From Tigriopus japonicus (lineage: Eukaryota > Arthropoda > Copepoda > Harpacticoida > Harpacticidae), in assembly GCA_010645155.1 (NCBI GenBank), contig JAAGOF010000300.1, forward strand, positions 1,175,043 to 1,239,042: a stretch of DNA of 64,000 nt, written 5' to 3'. This document shows, in pieces, positions 1 through 11,190 of the stretch. Numbering within the stretch: the stretch's first letter is position 1; each line of letters starts with the position of its first letter. Under the pieces are notes generated by a model, which searched no databases, had not been told where the DNA came from, and was given only the letters and a program-made list of their open reading frames with translations. A program made the translations under genes and the position numbers.

Positions 1-1833
1 TCTCTGGTCGGCCCCGAAATGAAAAACCAAAACTTTTGCCAATAACCGAGGCATAAAGGTCTTTCATTATCCACGGATCACTATCTTCTAGTGATCTGTG
101 CAATATCGTTGCTCTATCTATAACATTCAAAAGCCAACATCACTTTGCAGAACAACCTTTTTTTCTTGGCCATTTTTAAGACAGTAAGAAAAAAACTACA
201 AAAAGCAATTTTTCCATGTTTTAAATACACTGCCAATTACGTAAGGCCCAAAACTATGATCATATTAGTGTTTTTAGCCTTTTTAAATTCAGCTCTTTTT
301 TAGCTCTTTTTCCAAAAAAGCTCTTTTAGCTCGAAAATTTGCCCCTAAACTGAGGTATTTAGCTCTTTTTTATCTTAAACAGTTGGACACTCTGAACACA
401 TCTGTCTTCAGTTCAAATTTCTTCTATGCCAGAAATAAAGCCTTAATATTTAGCCAGAAATAACTAAATGTGCTGAGTTGTAGCTGTATTACAAAGAATG
501 ATTACCAGAATGACTAAATGCATCTTTAAATTCAATATTACCATTTTTAATACGGTTGGGGAATTTTTTTTTGAATTTTTTTGCCCTTTTTGGAGTAAAC
601 TAAATTTAAATTTTTGGTGAAAATCAGTAATTTTTTCTACGCACTCTAGTCATTAAAATTCAAGACAAAATGAAAAATGCCGAAAAATATGATAAAATGA
701 TTTTTTTCAAATTTTAGTTAAAATCTATTTTTCCGGTCCCTACTTTTGATTATACAAAAGTGCCTTCAACCTAAACATTTGTTAAAAATAAACTGTTAAG
801 TATTCCAATATCCAATATAAAATCCCGCACGACGGCCTACATTTTAACAAATTGTTGCAACAAACAACATTTAACGATCAATTTTAATGGTTTGGCCTCT
901 ACTTCGAAATCTATTGCAGTACTTCAGTTCCTTATACATGAATAGGAAGCGAAGAAAAGTTTCACTTGCCATTTAGCATCAACACAATAATTTTGTTAAT
1001 AGTCAATGACGAGAAAATACTGGACCCAGAGAAAATATTAAGTCACATCAACACCATAAGAAATATAAACAGGTCTTGGAACGATAGGTGAACACTCATT
1101 TTTTAACCTTTTCTTAACTTAAAACACATTCCTTGTAGCGGTAGTAAAAAAAACGCAAACAACCCACATGAAATACTCAATTTTCATTTGAACCGCATTG
1201 AAAAACGCACTTTTTAAGTCATTTACATTCATACAGGGTTATTCAAATTGCACTATTTTGTGAATTTGGGTCGATAATTTAAATTTTCATGACACTACGT
1301 AAATGGCGTCGTCTAAATGAGTTTGTAGTCACTTTAAAACCTTTTATCGAAAAGTTACTTGTATTTTTTAAGGTCAATTGATTAACAAAACAAAGGACTC
1401 GAACTTTAAACAAGATAATGGAGAGGCTCAAATGCGTTTGAGAAGTTCATCGTGTTCTTTTTTAAATCGCGAGGGTGGAGCTCCTCAATGACATTAAGCC
1501 TTCAGAGTGTTTACTTTGACTGTTACAAACCCACTATTTCTCACATTGAATGAAGCTTGTGATCAAATGTTTGATCAACGGAAAGTAATCACACTCTCTA
1601 CCCTTCCATTATTTAATTGGAGGAATGAAGTCGGCGAGTAACGACTGTTTTTTCATAGCAGTTTAAGTTAGAAACATAACATAAGGCGTTGACAGGTTTG
1701 GTTCTCAAATGAAGATATTGATACAGAGAAGAGTCAAGAGTTACGAGAGGATTTTATTTTACATTTCCCCTCAAGTCTTAAGAACTTTACACAACCAACC
1801 TTTTTTGGGGTGGAGTTATAGTTTAGTCTAGAA
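1..1833. other. AT-rich intergenic, no gene seen
   Basis: I see no convincing coding frame, RNA gene or complete mobile element here. Around 290-370 the word AGCTCTTTT recurs several times as a short degenerate repeat. At 1236 a CAGGGTTATTCAAA motif resembles the end of a Tc1/mariner-type element, but I found no matching opposite end. Confidence 0.5.
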
Positions 1834-1996
1834 CAGCGGTAGGCAACCGGTGGGCCGCGGCCCACATGTGGGCTCAAGGATGGTCTTTGGTTGGGCCAGG
1901 AGCTATGGGGAATGACTAAATTAGTGGGCTCACGAAACATCCATAGTACTGCACTCGAGGGCCCAAAGCTCTTTGATCGTTGACTTGTGGGCCCCT
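1834..1996. mobile_element. hAT-like MITE copy (GTGGGCC family), copy 1
   Basis: The sequence opens with CAGCGGTAGGCAACCGGTGG followed by a GC-rich GGCCGCGGCCCACATGTGGG stretch, and holds several further GGGCCC/GGGCTC words. The same terminal sequence occurs in reverse orientation at 28510-28618 and 62219-62476, so this is a dispersed family with at least three copies. The end CAG-GGT-GGCAACC resembles hAT-superfamily termini, but I could not confirm an 8-bp target duplication. It has no coding capacity. Confidence 0.55.
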
Positions 1997-2429
1997 GAAC
2001 TTACCAACGTCTGTTTGGTGTTTTTTTGAAGAAAATTTGTTACTTAAGACTTTTTTTTGGCAAACTTAGTGCTTTATATAACATGATTAAACGTGAAATG
2101 TGTTTTTTAAAGATTAAAGGCTGATTTACCTAATGTGATTTTTACCTAAACAAACTTGGAAAAAGTGTCATCTTTTGATCTTTGCTCAGTTCTAGAATGT
2201 AGTGGGATGTTAAGTAGGTATTTGTGCAGTTTTCTTCTCAAAATATGGAAATATGGAGATCAATTAAGGTATTCCCCCTACCCGTTTAAGGAACATCAAA
2301 GTTGCATCAACTTTGATAATCAATTCAACATCACAGACAAACACTTGAAATTTTTCTGTTGATCAATTTTCATAAAAAGTAACTTTGCTTGGGTTTTTTT
2401 ATTTTCATTTAGAATTTTAGGACTAGCTT

Positions 2430-2760
2430 GTGTACAAGACAAAGAATGCGATAGTCAAAAGTACTGACGGAGTTCAAACTGATTTTCAAAGTGCTCAATC
2501 ATTTTTACGCTCGCTACTTCACTGTGACTGCCAATTCACGACAAACAGTGCACTTGTCACTTCTGTAAAAAAATGCGTTTGTGTTTTGAAAATATTCAAA
2601 AAGGGACTCTGTTTTGAAGACTTCAGACCAAAGGTGCCATTTAGATCAAGCAAAGTTTTTTTCACACTATTTTTGCAACTGACCAATAGCATAGATGGTA
2701 ACCCTAAAAGATTGAACAGACTCCCATTTCTAGTCAAAAGGTTGCAAAAGTTAGTTTGAG
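2430..2760. repeat. Dispersed repeat, family also at 34.8-35.5 kb
   Basis: This stretch matches 34805-34945 plus 35383-35500 closely, for example TTCACTGTGACTGCCAATTC against TTCCTTGTGACTGCTAATTC and the shared AGATTGAACAGA end. In the second copy the repeat is split by a hAT-like insertion. A 109-codon open frame crosses this copy, but the frame is not kept in the other copy, so I treat it as a non-coding repeat of unknown class. Confidence 0.5.
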
Positions 2761-2867
2761 GAGATGTTAAAAAGAGACAAAAAGATGTAAATTAATCGAT
2801 GAAGCATGCTTGAAGCATGCATTACCAACCATGAAAAATACGACTAGAGCTGCCGAAAATATTTGAT

Positions 2868-3330
2868 TTGATGCAATATATAGGTTTGCAAAACGTCGAC
2901 CAGGTCCAAAGATGTTTCACTAGGAACATCACAGGAATCAGAGAGCTCTCGTATTGGGAGAGGCTCCAGAAGTTAGGGCTGTACAGTACTCAGAGAAGGT
3001 ATGAAAGGTATCTGATACTGTATGTTTTCAAGAGCATCCATGGGCTCTCTCCTAACCTAGGCTTTGAGATCAATTGTAGCGATCGTAGAGATTTTACGAG
3101 CGTTCTGAGAGCACCTCCAAATCCAAGGGAATCGAGGCTAGTTCGATCAATGAAGTCCTCCTCTCCTCTCTTCTTTATCGGGCTCCTTCATTGTTCAATT
3201 TGTTGCCCATTAGTCCTCGTCGGGAATGGAAGGAGCTGATCCTCTAACAGCATTTAAGGCAGGATTGGACAAACTTTTAAATATCATTCCTGACCAACCC
3301 ACTATTTAAGAGTTGTACAGATTTCTCCCT
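2868..3330 (+). pseudogene. Non-LTR retrotransposon, 3' end of reverse transcriptase ORF (copy 1)
   Basis: The translation contains VQRCFTRNITGIRELSYWER, then LGLYSTQRRYERYLILYVFK and SIHGLSPN. This is the conserved C-terminal region after the reverse transcriptase domain of CR1/Jockey-type non-LTR elements. After about residue 105 a frameshift moves the match into another frame, which reads FNLLPISLRREW and then TAFKAGLDKLLN up to a stop near 3307. The element is truncated at its 5' end, as is usual for such copies. Related fragments lie at 61055-61580 and 43725-44200. It is inactive. Confidence 0.75.
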
Positions 3331-4618
3331 ACAGGATCTTGTTGGTTTCGTATAAATTTCGAATAAATATGAATTGTTTAAATTATTTTAGCTATTATTT
3401 ATCTTAACAGGGCCTACCAATTTAATTTAACGGTTTTCATTATAGAAATATAAATACATGATCAAATGAAAATTATAACGGAATGATTTAAAAAGAAATT
3501 GTGTTTTTTTTGGAAAATTGTAGCTCCTGCTAGAAACATAGTGGAATTTTTGTGTTGAGTGCTTTACCAAATGTTTGGATACCAAAATATTCATTAAAAA
3601 CTCTCCATCCAAGGACTCTTAAAAACGGACTCACTTTCATTTTGTAGTTAGGTTTTAATAGCATCCTAATTTTAACCTATGTTAACGTCATTGCAACATT
3701 GCCATTTCTGGAAAATTTTGGGAACTTGAAAAAAAATACCAATATAATGTCCAAAAAATGCACCCTATTTAAAATATCTTTTTTACTTGCGGTGGGATTC
3801 AAACACAAGAAATCGTACTCAACCGATGAAAATAAGGATAATGAGGGAGATGACGATCGGATATCATATGTTCCAATTCACAGATCCAACGAAGAACCAG
3901 GGGAAAATACCAGTGAAATGGCGAAACCAAGCCCATCAACCAATCATGAGCCAGGGGCGATCTGAAATCCTCACCAGGAGTATGGGGGCGATCCAGAATC
4001 GTAGGAAGTGGGTCCAACCAATCGACGTCCTCAAAAGGTTCGATTGCAAGTCGGTTACCATCCACGAACTGGGCAACCGACTGCGCCACGGAAATGATAT
4101 CGTGTCCGAAATGAGATAAACGAATAGTTATCTAATAATAGTTAACGATGAGAATTTATTAAAGGTGGTTTGTTGGAACGGCACATGTGTCACGCAGGAC
4201 GGACAAAATGAGAATGATCGGGAAGGAATGAAATGAAATGGAAGAGGGGAGAGCAAAAAATAGGAAAGAGTTGAACATTGGTCACACAACCTTTATTTAT
4301 AATCGTACCACGTACTTTCTTAAACATTTTAATGATTTTTTTAAATAGTATTCAAATATTTGGCCTTCAAAACTAAATATTTTCAGCCACTCTACCTTAT
4401 GAACTCGTACATAATTGAAAATAAAATTTGAAGTTTTTTACAACGTGATTCGCCACTTTCAGACATCCTTTGAAGAGTGAGGGGTTACTGAAGAATGCCG
4501 GCCATTGAATCGATTCCTGTGCCCAGGTTTCTCGGCACATCTCTTATATTAATCCTTCTACTATGAGCCGGAATTTGGCGTTGCTCATTGCCGAAGTTCA
4601 TCCAGTCTATTGTGAACC
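3331..4618. other. Intergenic; GC-richer patch at 3.8-4.1 kb of unknown nature
   Basis: Most of this interval is AT-rich without a recognisable gene. A patch at about 3790-4120 is clearly richer in GC and is open in one frame on each strand (about 96 codons minus, 110 codons plus). Neither translation resembles a family I know. The minus strand there has a tRNA A-box-like GTGGCGCAGTCGGTTG but no properly spaced B box on the same strand. It may be a decayed exon or an old repeat. Confidence 0.3.
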
Positions 4619-5076
4619 ATGAAAGGGAAAACAAAGTTGCCACGTCTGAGTTGGCAAGTCATCCTTTGGAATATGATTTACATCGGTTTGATAATAATTT
4701 GTCTTGGTCAATGTTACACTTCAGTGTGTAAATACCTGAAAAAGGGAACCACTATACTTATTAACTCTAAAAAGTCATATCTCACGTATCCTATGGCAAT
4801 CACTGTTTGTCCAGATTTTTCAAACGATGTCAATTTGACTGTCTCGGAAAAATACTCGAAAAACTTGAAAGAATTGGAAATATTTGTGGGCCCGGAATAT
4901 TCCAAGTAAAAGCGGATTTTATACAAACCTCTACATTAATTGAATTGCTATTTCGTTTTTATTCCAGCAATGGCTCCTCCATCCGTCGTACATGGGGATT
5001 TGTTCGCGACTCTGAAGTCTGGTTATGCGCCACAATTACAACTTCTAAGGAAAACGGCATTGGATTTGAAAATGGT
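4619..5076 (+). CDS. DEG/ENaC (amiloride-sensitive) sodium channel, 5' exons
   Basis: Exon 1 (4619-4905) starts at an ATG and encodes a short cytoplasmic N terminus, a first membrane helix at about residues 12-33 and the post-TM1 motif YPMAITVCP (residues 57-65), diagnostic of DEG/ENaC channels. A GTAAAA donor follows at 4906. Exon 2 (4968-5076, acceptor TTCCAG) continues in frame and ends at a strong GTGAGT donor in phase 0, or at 5074 in phase 1. The N terminus is short for the family, so an upstream exon may exist. The C-terminal exon at 9745-10383 is probably the end of the same gene. Joined directly the protein would have about 344 residues, well under the usual 500 or more, so extracellular exons between 5077 and 9744 are missing or unrecognised. 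Such channels are trimeric plasma-membrane Na+ channels, often sensory or peptide-gated. Confidence 0.7.
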
Positions 5077-5359
5077 GTGAGTTAAGATATATATGCTTTG
5101 AAAAGGAATCGAGGCTAGCTTTAATTAGAGACGCACTAGTTGGAACTAAAGAAGCTCATGGGAAAGAAGCGTCATCAGAAGACTATCGATATTGGCTTTA
5201 ATAGGAAGCTTTAAAAAGCCAAGCAAACCAAGTCTGGTAGGCCTTAATCATGCAAGGGCTTGAACACACTTTATTTTGCGATACCATGACTGATTCAATT
5301 CTTATTGGCATGATCTTTATAAAAAGACTGCAAAATTGAATTTTGCTTTAATTTGAACT

Positions 5360-5756
5360 TCCTGAATGACGGTGGCAACAATTATGGCTTCAAAAAAGCC
5401 AAACAACTCAACCAAGTTGACGCTCCTATCCCATGAGTTTCTTTGGTTGTTTTCTAAACTGAAAGAGGACAATCATAAAGTGCGCCATCTAGTGCAATTT
5501 GCGAGGCAACAACTCAAACTTTCCATGCTATGCATGTATTTACCGATAGCAACGGTCACACATCAATGTGGACAAACAAATGACCTTCAATGTTCTTTGG
5601 TGACTGCTAATGGACTAAATATTTTTTGGTTGAATTAATAAACAAAATCAGTTCAAGATTGGAGTGAAAAGCTATGCAACTGACATACAATTTCAGGTGT
5701 GATCCATGCCAAGATTCACCTGAAAACACTTTTCTAACGCCATTTGAGAAGATAGC
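5360..5756. repeat. Dispersed repeat (GTGCGCCATC family), copy 1
   Basis: The block around TAAAGTGCGCCATCTAGTG, followed by a GGCAACA word and a GACTGCTAATGGA word, is matched at 32190-32560 and 35620-36060. In the third region ACTAGATGGCGCACTTTAT also appears reversed at about 36040, which suggests a TIR element. The 90-codon open frame here is not conserved between copies. Confidence 0.45.
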
Positions 5757-5976
5757 ATGTTTACCTATTATTTGAAAACAAGTCTCAAAAACTGCTACAT
5801 GCGGCGGGTTAAAAAATATCTGGTTTTATGTCATTTTTTTCTTTCATTCTCACTATGTTCAATCTTGTATTTTTGGTTGGAAAATATTCACCTTAACCAA
5901 TTCACCGCAATTTCTGTCTTATTGTTACCCCAAAAAATGAAGCCGATTGATTGTAAGGTCATTTTTGGTCATTTAG

Positions 5977-6221
5977 GTTTCTGTGGTAAGAAAACTGTAA
6001 ATAATAGTAATAGTAAAAGAAATACGAGTCATAGTTGCTACTCTGCAGATGCCTCAGAACCATACATTAACGGTATATTGCTAAATGGTACTGGAATTGC
6101 ATATGTTTATGTCCTATGTTTATGCATAGAGGACTGTAAACTGGAGACCGCTCCTCATTTCGCCGTTTACGTTAGTAGGGAAGTCTTTCCCAAGCACGGT
6201 GGATTGTTTAGCTCTCATTGA
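5977..6221 (+). other. Candidate middle exon of the DEG/ENaC gene (uncertain)
   Basis: An acceptor-like TTTAG at 5972-5976 precedes an open frame that would fit exon 2 if exon 2 ended at 5074 in phase 1. The translation has paired cysteines (FCGKK near the start, SHSCYSADASE about 20 residues later) followed by YINGILLNG and APHFAVYVSREVFPKHG. That order loosely recalls the CYTFN and NGL..LN region of DEG/ENaC ectodomains, and the last stretch loosely recalls FIVFVHDKKVIFPT in the C-terminal exon. The resemblance is weak. No matching copy was seen in the duplicated unit B, and the frame runs to a stop without a clear donor. Confidence 0.25.
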
Positions 6222-6543
6222 TGAAATGCCAAGATTTTAAATACATTTTTCAACGTCAAAGTGTCAAAATGAACAACTTTCAATAAACCAATTATCATAT
6301 GTTAGGTTAAATAAAGTAATTAAATCCCTAAAACAAATTTCTAATGTTTCCAAAAGTGAAGTTCTAGCTATCAAAAGAGGCTATAAGTTGGCATAGACAT
6401 AACATTTTACCCATAAATCTCAAGCAGATGTTCAGCCATATTAGTACAATGAAATTTCAAATGATATTCTTTATTCATATGAAGACATATATTGCAAAAT
6501 CTTTGATATTTCTAGATCTTTCATTGGTTTCATTTATTAATAG

Positions 6544-7239
6544 GGTTCCCATACAACTCCCTCAACAGTGATCTCTCCCTGTAGGTTTGCACCAGGCACC
6601 ATCAAAGAACACTCAATCAAAGTCCCTGGGTAGGCCGTGAATGGATTTGGTAAACATATAGTTGGTTTTTAATGGTCTCAGTGTGAGCATAAGAAGAGAT
6701 TTTTCTAACAAAATGAAATTTGACAAGGGTGGAGTTTATTTTGTCGCGACTGATACAATGGCGCAATTTCTTTTGGTGGAAATCATCAGGGGATTGGCAG
6801 AGATTACCGTGGCGGAGTTCACAATGGCGGAGCTTACCATAGTGGAATTTACCGTGGTGGAGTTTCCCGTGGAGGAGTTTCCCGTGGCGGAGTTTCCCGT
6901 GGCGGAGTTTCCCGTGGCGGAGTTTCCCTTGGCGGAGTTTCCCTTGGCGGAGTTTCCCTTGGCGGAGTTTCCCGTGGCGGAGTTTACCGTGGCGGAGTTT
7001 ACCGTGGTGGAGTTTACCGTGGCGGAGTTCACCGTGGGGGAAATCATTGTTGGCGGAGATGATTGTTGGGGGAGTTAACCCTGGTGGAGTTTACCGTGGC
7101 GGAGTTCAATGTTGGTGGAGTTGATTGTTGGTGGAGTTAACCTTGGTGGAGATAAGTGCTGGGGGAGTTTACCTTGGCGGAGATCACCTGGTGCAAACCT
7201 ACAGGGGGAGATCACTGTTGGGGGAAAGAGATGGCCACC
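6544..7239. mobile_element. Minisatellite-bearing TIR transposon with 9-bp target duplication
   Basis: The element is bounded by the 9-bp direct repeat TATTAATAG (6535-6543 and 7240-7248). Its ends are inverted repeats of about 55 bp. The left end runs GGTTCCCATACAACTCCC then CAACAGTGATCTCTCCCTGT and AGGTTTGCACCAGG. The right end, read in reverse complement, runs GGTGGCCATC... then CAACAGTGATCTCCCCCTGT and AGGTTTGCACCAGG. The interior is almost entirely a 15-bp minisatellite (GGCGGAGTTTCCCGT and variants, about 6790-7180). There is no transposase. The 9-bp duplication and GG terminus point to the Mutator/Foldback group. Confidence 0.75.
6790..7180. repeat. 15-bp minisatellite, unit GGCGGAGTTTCCCGT
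   Basis: There are roughly 25 units. Variant positions are mainly the last bases (CCCGT, CCCTT, ACCGT) and TGG for CGG. Identical units cluster (runs of CCCGT, then CCCTT, then CCCGT), which shows local expansion by slippage or unequal exchange. Because 15 is a multiple of three, the frame stays open on both strands and gives VAEFP-like and GNSAT-like repeats. I regard these as artefacts of the array, not protein. Confidence 0.9.
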
Positions 7240-7248
7240 TATTAATAG

Positions 7249-9500
7249 ATATAAACTAATTTTGTTGGCTTGATGTTGGATTTTTATATAACTTTATCAA
7301 TCAATATTAGGCAGCTAACAAGGTCCATTTCCTTAATCTTTATAACACTATATTGATTCATTAAGTTATAGGAAGAGCTTATTTCTTTTCAATCCAGGCA
7401 GAGTGCACTTTCTTACTTCCTGGTTCCAATTACATGATCAAGCCCATGGGTTTCTCATTTGTTTCACTCCTATGAAAAGACTCAAATAGTTATTAGTAGT
7501 CAATATAAATCACACTACCAGAGTTTCCAAATATGCTTAAGAACATTTCTTTGTGTGCATCAAGAAACACTTCATCGTTGGGAAGCATTACAAGAACCAT
7601 TATAAAAAAAATCTTTCTTTGATGACTTGATCAATGGACCAAAGGCATTGGTGTTGAAATTTTGGGCAAAAATAAGAAAATAATCCGTTTTGAGCTTAAA
7701 AGATGCCCAAAATTATGCCTCACACAATGCAAACACTGAAATTTATCTTACCCTCTTGGTTCACTCACATTTAGAAAAAGTAAATGGACTTTTGGTATGT
7801 GGCTGAATCACCAACAGCACAAGCCCCGCCATCAAGATGATTTAAATTAAGAAATCCTTGTCTAGAGGTATGGCTGACAAGTCTGCAGTGACAGCAATAC
7901 AATCTCAGCTTGAAGTTGGTACTAATTCTCAGTGGTAAAATACCTTACCTTGGTAGACCTTGGCACCTATAGTACCTTGGTTCTTACACATGGAAAGTTT
8001 GGCTTATGGGTTCAATCTTTCTTCTTTTATTGGACTTTCATCCACCCCAACAATCAGCCTGCTTTAACTTCTTTTTAGAGAAAGGTTGGATTTGAAAATT
8101 TCCAGGACAAAACATGGAAATTTAGGGATGAGAAATCAACTTTCACACTTCCAGAGGGTAGCCAGTGTTGTGGCATGGGGCTAAGCACGTAAAACTCATT
8201 CTCAAAGGGACATAAAACCACTTTTCTTGGACGATTGCGTTCTCCCACCATAATCTGTTTCTTCCTACTGATGTAAGAGAATCTGATGATTGGCGGCGGC
8301 AGCGCCGTCTAGGAATGCAGTGGTCTATGGTTTATGTCTATTTGCATATTCAAGTCAACATAAACAAGGTCTCATTTGTAGAAAAAACGTTGTTTAAATA
8401 TTATAACTGGAAATCATGATTTTTTCCGTGAGCCTCCCAGGCTTCCAATCCAGTGAAATACGGTGGTTCTTGCTCCAGCTGAATGGAGCACACTAGTGAC
8501 CCTGTATAGAGACTGGCTCTTGTTGGCTAACATGTGGTGCAGATGATTCACGCTGGTGATGGGTCAATATCATTCAGTTGAACGTTCAGCTGATTCTGAC
8601 GAAGTTCAATAACGAACCAGAGTACTTCTTCTTTATTGATTTCATATTGATCTGACTTGGTGCTGGGGTTACCAATTTACCTATGTGACTCATATTCCCC
8701 TCTGTCTACCAGTCTTCATAAACCGGTTTTTTCTTTAAGGAGCACCAAAAGGGAAGGCATCCCTGACTTTTGTGACTTCTGAGCAGGGTTGCAAATCAAA
8801 CTCTTATTTGTGTTTGCTCACACACAAGAGCAAAGCAGCCATTCTTCAAGAGGCAACCCTACCTTGAAACCTCCCGTGAAAAAACTTGTCCAAGCCCAGA
8901 TTACACATCACTAAGATTTTGTTGTCAATCACCCAATTGTGAGACATTAATTGGCCGTTGTTTAAACTCTACACTAATTAAAATTCACGTTTTGCATATC
9001 AGGTAAATACCTTAGACACATTTGTAGCAGGCTTGAGGATTTTCACTAACCAAACCGCACTATCAAATGGGCTGACTAGTTTAGATGTGGTTCTGATAAG
9101 GAAAGGTTTCCTTTAATCATAAACTTTGACTTCCCGCATGTTGGATGACGTCACAGACTGTCCGTGTTGGTCGGGTATTCATAGGTTTTAGAATCAGTCT
9201 CTATCTAGGGTCCCTAGAGCACACTACTTTATAGAATTGTTACTTTCTGAGTTTTACCACAACCTCTCAATATGGGCGAGTCAAATAGTCGGAAGTCTAA
9301 CACGGAAAATAGTTGAATGGAATTCCTGTGAATTCGACGGGAGGCATTGAGCTTCTGCACTCTAACTTCCCTACGCTCAGAACCTATTAATTTATACATT
9401 TGCTAAGCGATGATTTTGAAATACTACAAAACAACCGGGAAAACCTATAAATGTTTGATTAGTTGGAATAGTATTCCTGACTCTTTTGGAAAAGATGGCT
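7249..9500. other. Intergenic or intronic, no gene; repeat fragments at 8.3-8.6 kb
   Basis: If the channel exons belong to one gene, this lies in its large intron. About 8310-8475 matches one arm of the palindromic family at 62491-62944 (GGTCTCATTTG, GGAAATCATGATT, CCAGTGAAAT, GGTGGTTCTTG). About 8500-8590 resembles 23430-23530 (AGAGACTGGC, GATGATTCACGCTG, CATTCAGTTGAA). No coding exon was recognised. Confidence 0.45.
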
Positions 9501-9635
9501 GAGCTTCTAGATAAATGAAGAAGTAAATAATAAATGAATTAATTTATATAATTTATAATAATTAATAAATAAGAAGTAAAATAATCAAAAAAAACTTAAT
9601 AAATAAATAAATAAAGAAGGTGAATGAAAAATAAA
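9501..9635. repeat. AT-rich simple repeat (TAAATAAATAA type)
   Basis: The stretch is nearly pure A and T, with TAAATGAAT, AATAATTAATAAATAAG and repeated AAATAAATAAATAAA words, just upstream of the C-terminal channel exon. It looks like low-complexity intron sequence. Confidence 0.75.
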
Positions 9636-9744
9636 TTTGATTCCTTGAAAGAGGCCTGCTTGTCAAAAGCATTCACCTTATTCCCTTCTAAAGATGAAAT
9701 TTATAGTTTTAGCTAAAGCCAATTCTCCAATTGCCCAATTTCAG

Positions 9745-10383
9745 GTTGCGGTGACGTTCAAACAGCCCAAACCTCCCAAGCTTACTTTCATTGTGTTCGT
9801 CCATGATAAAAAAGTTATTTTTCCAACCGTGATGAATTTAGCAGGAGTCTTCAAGAAGAATTTTGGTGCAGTGTCCGATATCACTCAATACCAGACCAGC
9901 TTTGCCGTCACCAGAGAATCTTGGAAGCTACTCCCGGATTTTAACCCGTGCGCAGAGGAACCATTGCCATTGATCACTTGCGTTGAAAATTTCGTGTCCG
10001 AAGAGACTGGTTGTCGATTACCTTGGATTGAAGAGGCTCGGATCTCAAAACCCGTGTGCACTTTAGACTCTGAATTTAGGAAAATCGGACGTATCTTTAA
10101 AGCTTTGACTGAATCAACCATGGATCAGATTTACAACCGAACCAAATGTCCATTGCCCTGTTCGTATTTCAAGTATACTGCCGAAATGACCTTCCAACAT
10201 CATAAACCGGCCGAATCAAAGGTCCAATTCTACATGGATTCTGAATTTTATGATGAGGTGGAACAAGTGGTGGCATATTCTTTGCTCTCTTTGTTAGCAG
10301 ATATTGGCGGTTTCATGGGCCTTTTACTTGGCGTGAGTTTGTGGACATCTTTAGCGTCATTAAAGAAACGATGTGAGCGATAG
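9745..10383 (+). CDS. DEG/ENaC sodium channel, C-terminal exon
   Basis: An acceptor (ATTTCAG) at 9738-9744 opens a 212-codon exon in phase 0, which fits the phase-0 end of exon 2 at 5076. The product holds the distal ectodomain with conserved cysteines: PCAEEPLPLITC, then GCRLPWIEEA, then KCPLPCSYFKY. The second membrane helix follows with SLLADIGGFMGLLLGVSLW, which contains the G-x-S selectivity filter (GVS) of the family. After it comes a short basic cytoplasmic tail and a TAG stop. An AATAAA signal lies about 300 nt downstream. A decayed duplicate lies at 24646-25456. This is the intact copy; family assignment is secure, ligand or subtype is not. Confidence 0.88.
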   Translation, partial: VAVTFKQPKPPKLTFIVFVHDKKVIFPTVMNLAGVFKKNFGAVSDITQYQTSFAVTRESWKLLPDFNPCAEEPLPLITCVENFVSEETGCRLPWIEEARISKPVCTLDSEFRKIGRIFKALTESTMDQIYNRTKCPLPCSYFKYTAEMTFQHHKPAESKVQFYMDSEFYDEVEQVVAYSLLSLLADIGGFMGLLLGVSLWTSLASLKKRCER

Positions 10384-11190
10384 TTGGAATAATCGGCGTC
10401 ATGAGATGATCTGAGGGTTTTGACATTCGCACACCAAGGCATACCTGCACAAACTATGACTAATGATGGAGACGCTCAAACGCAAGAGACCATACTTCCC
10501 TTCGGGACATCTTATTCAAAGGATTGGAAACTCAGATGAATTTTCAAACATGTACTTCAGTGTGGATTTTTTTGGCGGATATTTAAACTATTCATATTAT
10601 TAACTGGAACTTTTCTCATGATGACAAAACATAGAAAAACATTTTCTGGAAATAGTAATCGATTTTGATTGGCAAAATAAACTTCATTCTTGTTATGTCG
10701 TTGGAGAGTTGGTTGCTGACTAGATACTTTATTCATTTTGATAGGGGTTTATATACATGGTAATATATATGACTAGGGGCAAGCATGAGTGAAGATTGTG
10801 AGCAAGGCGGGAATACTACAATTCTATGGATGAAGTCGGTATAGAAGCATTTCAAGCATCGACTCCTGAGATTGGCATGTTTGTGTCACTTTTCTATTCT
10901 TGGTAACCAATTCTAGTTATCACAGTCATGCTTCGAAAATTGTGATAATGGCGTTTTGAGATGACGATGTCGGTGTGAGCTTTTAAACCGTCTGGTTGGT
11001 ACCAAGATATGCTCAGGAATGGATGCATTCTCTTTAGAGCGGTTATTTTACTCTTTTAAAATGTGTTTAGTCAACGGTCTTTGTTTTGACCACAGGGCGG
11101 ATACACGAAATTTTTTGTTGGACGAGTTACAGGTGTTGAAGAGCAAAGATTGCATGTTAAAACTTGATATTTCCGAAGATTATTACCTAA
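10384..11190. other. 3' UTR and flank shared with unit B
   Basis: From the stop codon onward the sequence matches 25457-25935 with scattered changes, for example GGCGTCATGAGATGATCTG, CGCAAGAGACCATA and CGATGTCGGTGTGAGCTTTT. The AATAAA at 10676-10681 is a likely polyadenylation signal of the channel gene. Homology beyond the gene shows that a chromosomal segment was duplicated, not a processed transcript. Confidence 0.65.
10676..10681 (+). terminator. Polyadenylation signal of the DEG/ENaC gene
   Basis: AATAAA lies 293 nt past the TAG stop at 10383, followed by T-rich and GT-containing sequence. It is the first such hexamer after the stop. Confidence 0.5.

Noticed and set aside
1236..1260. 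CAGGGTTATTCAAATTG as a mariner end
   Set aside because: No matching inverted end or TA-flanked partner within 1.5 kb.
3799..4113. tRNA-like A box GTGGCGCAGTCGGTTG on the minus strand as another SINE
   Set aside because: No B box at proper spacing on the same strand and no second copy in the window.
6662..7078. 138-codon frame with VAEFPVAEFP repeats
   Set aside because: It is produced by a 15-bp minisatellite (a multiple of three) inside a transposon; the mirrored strand is equally open.
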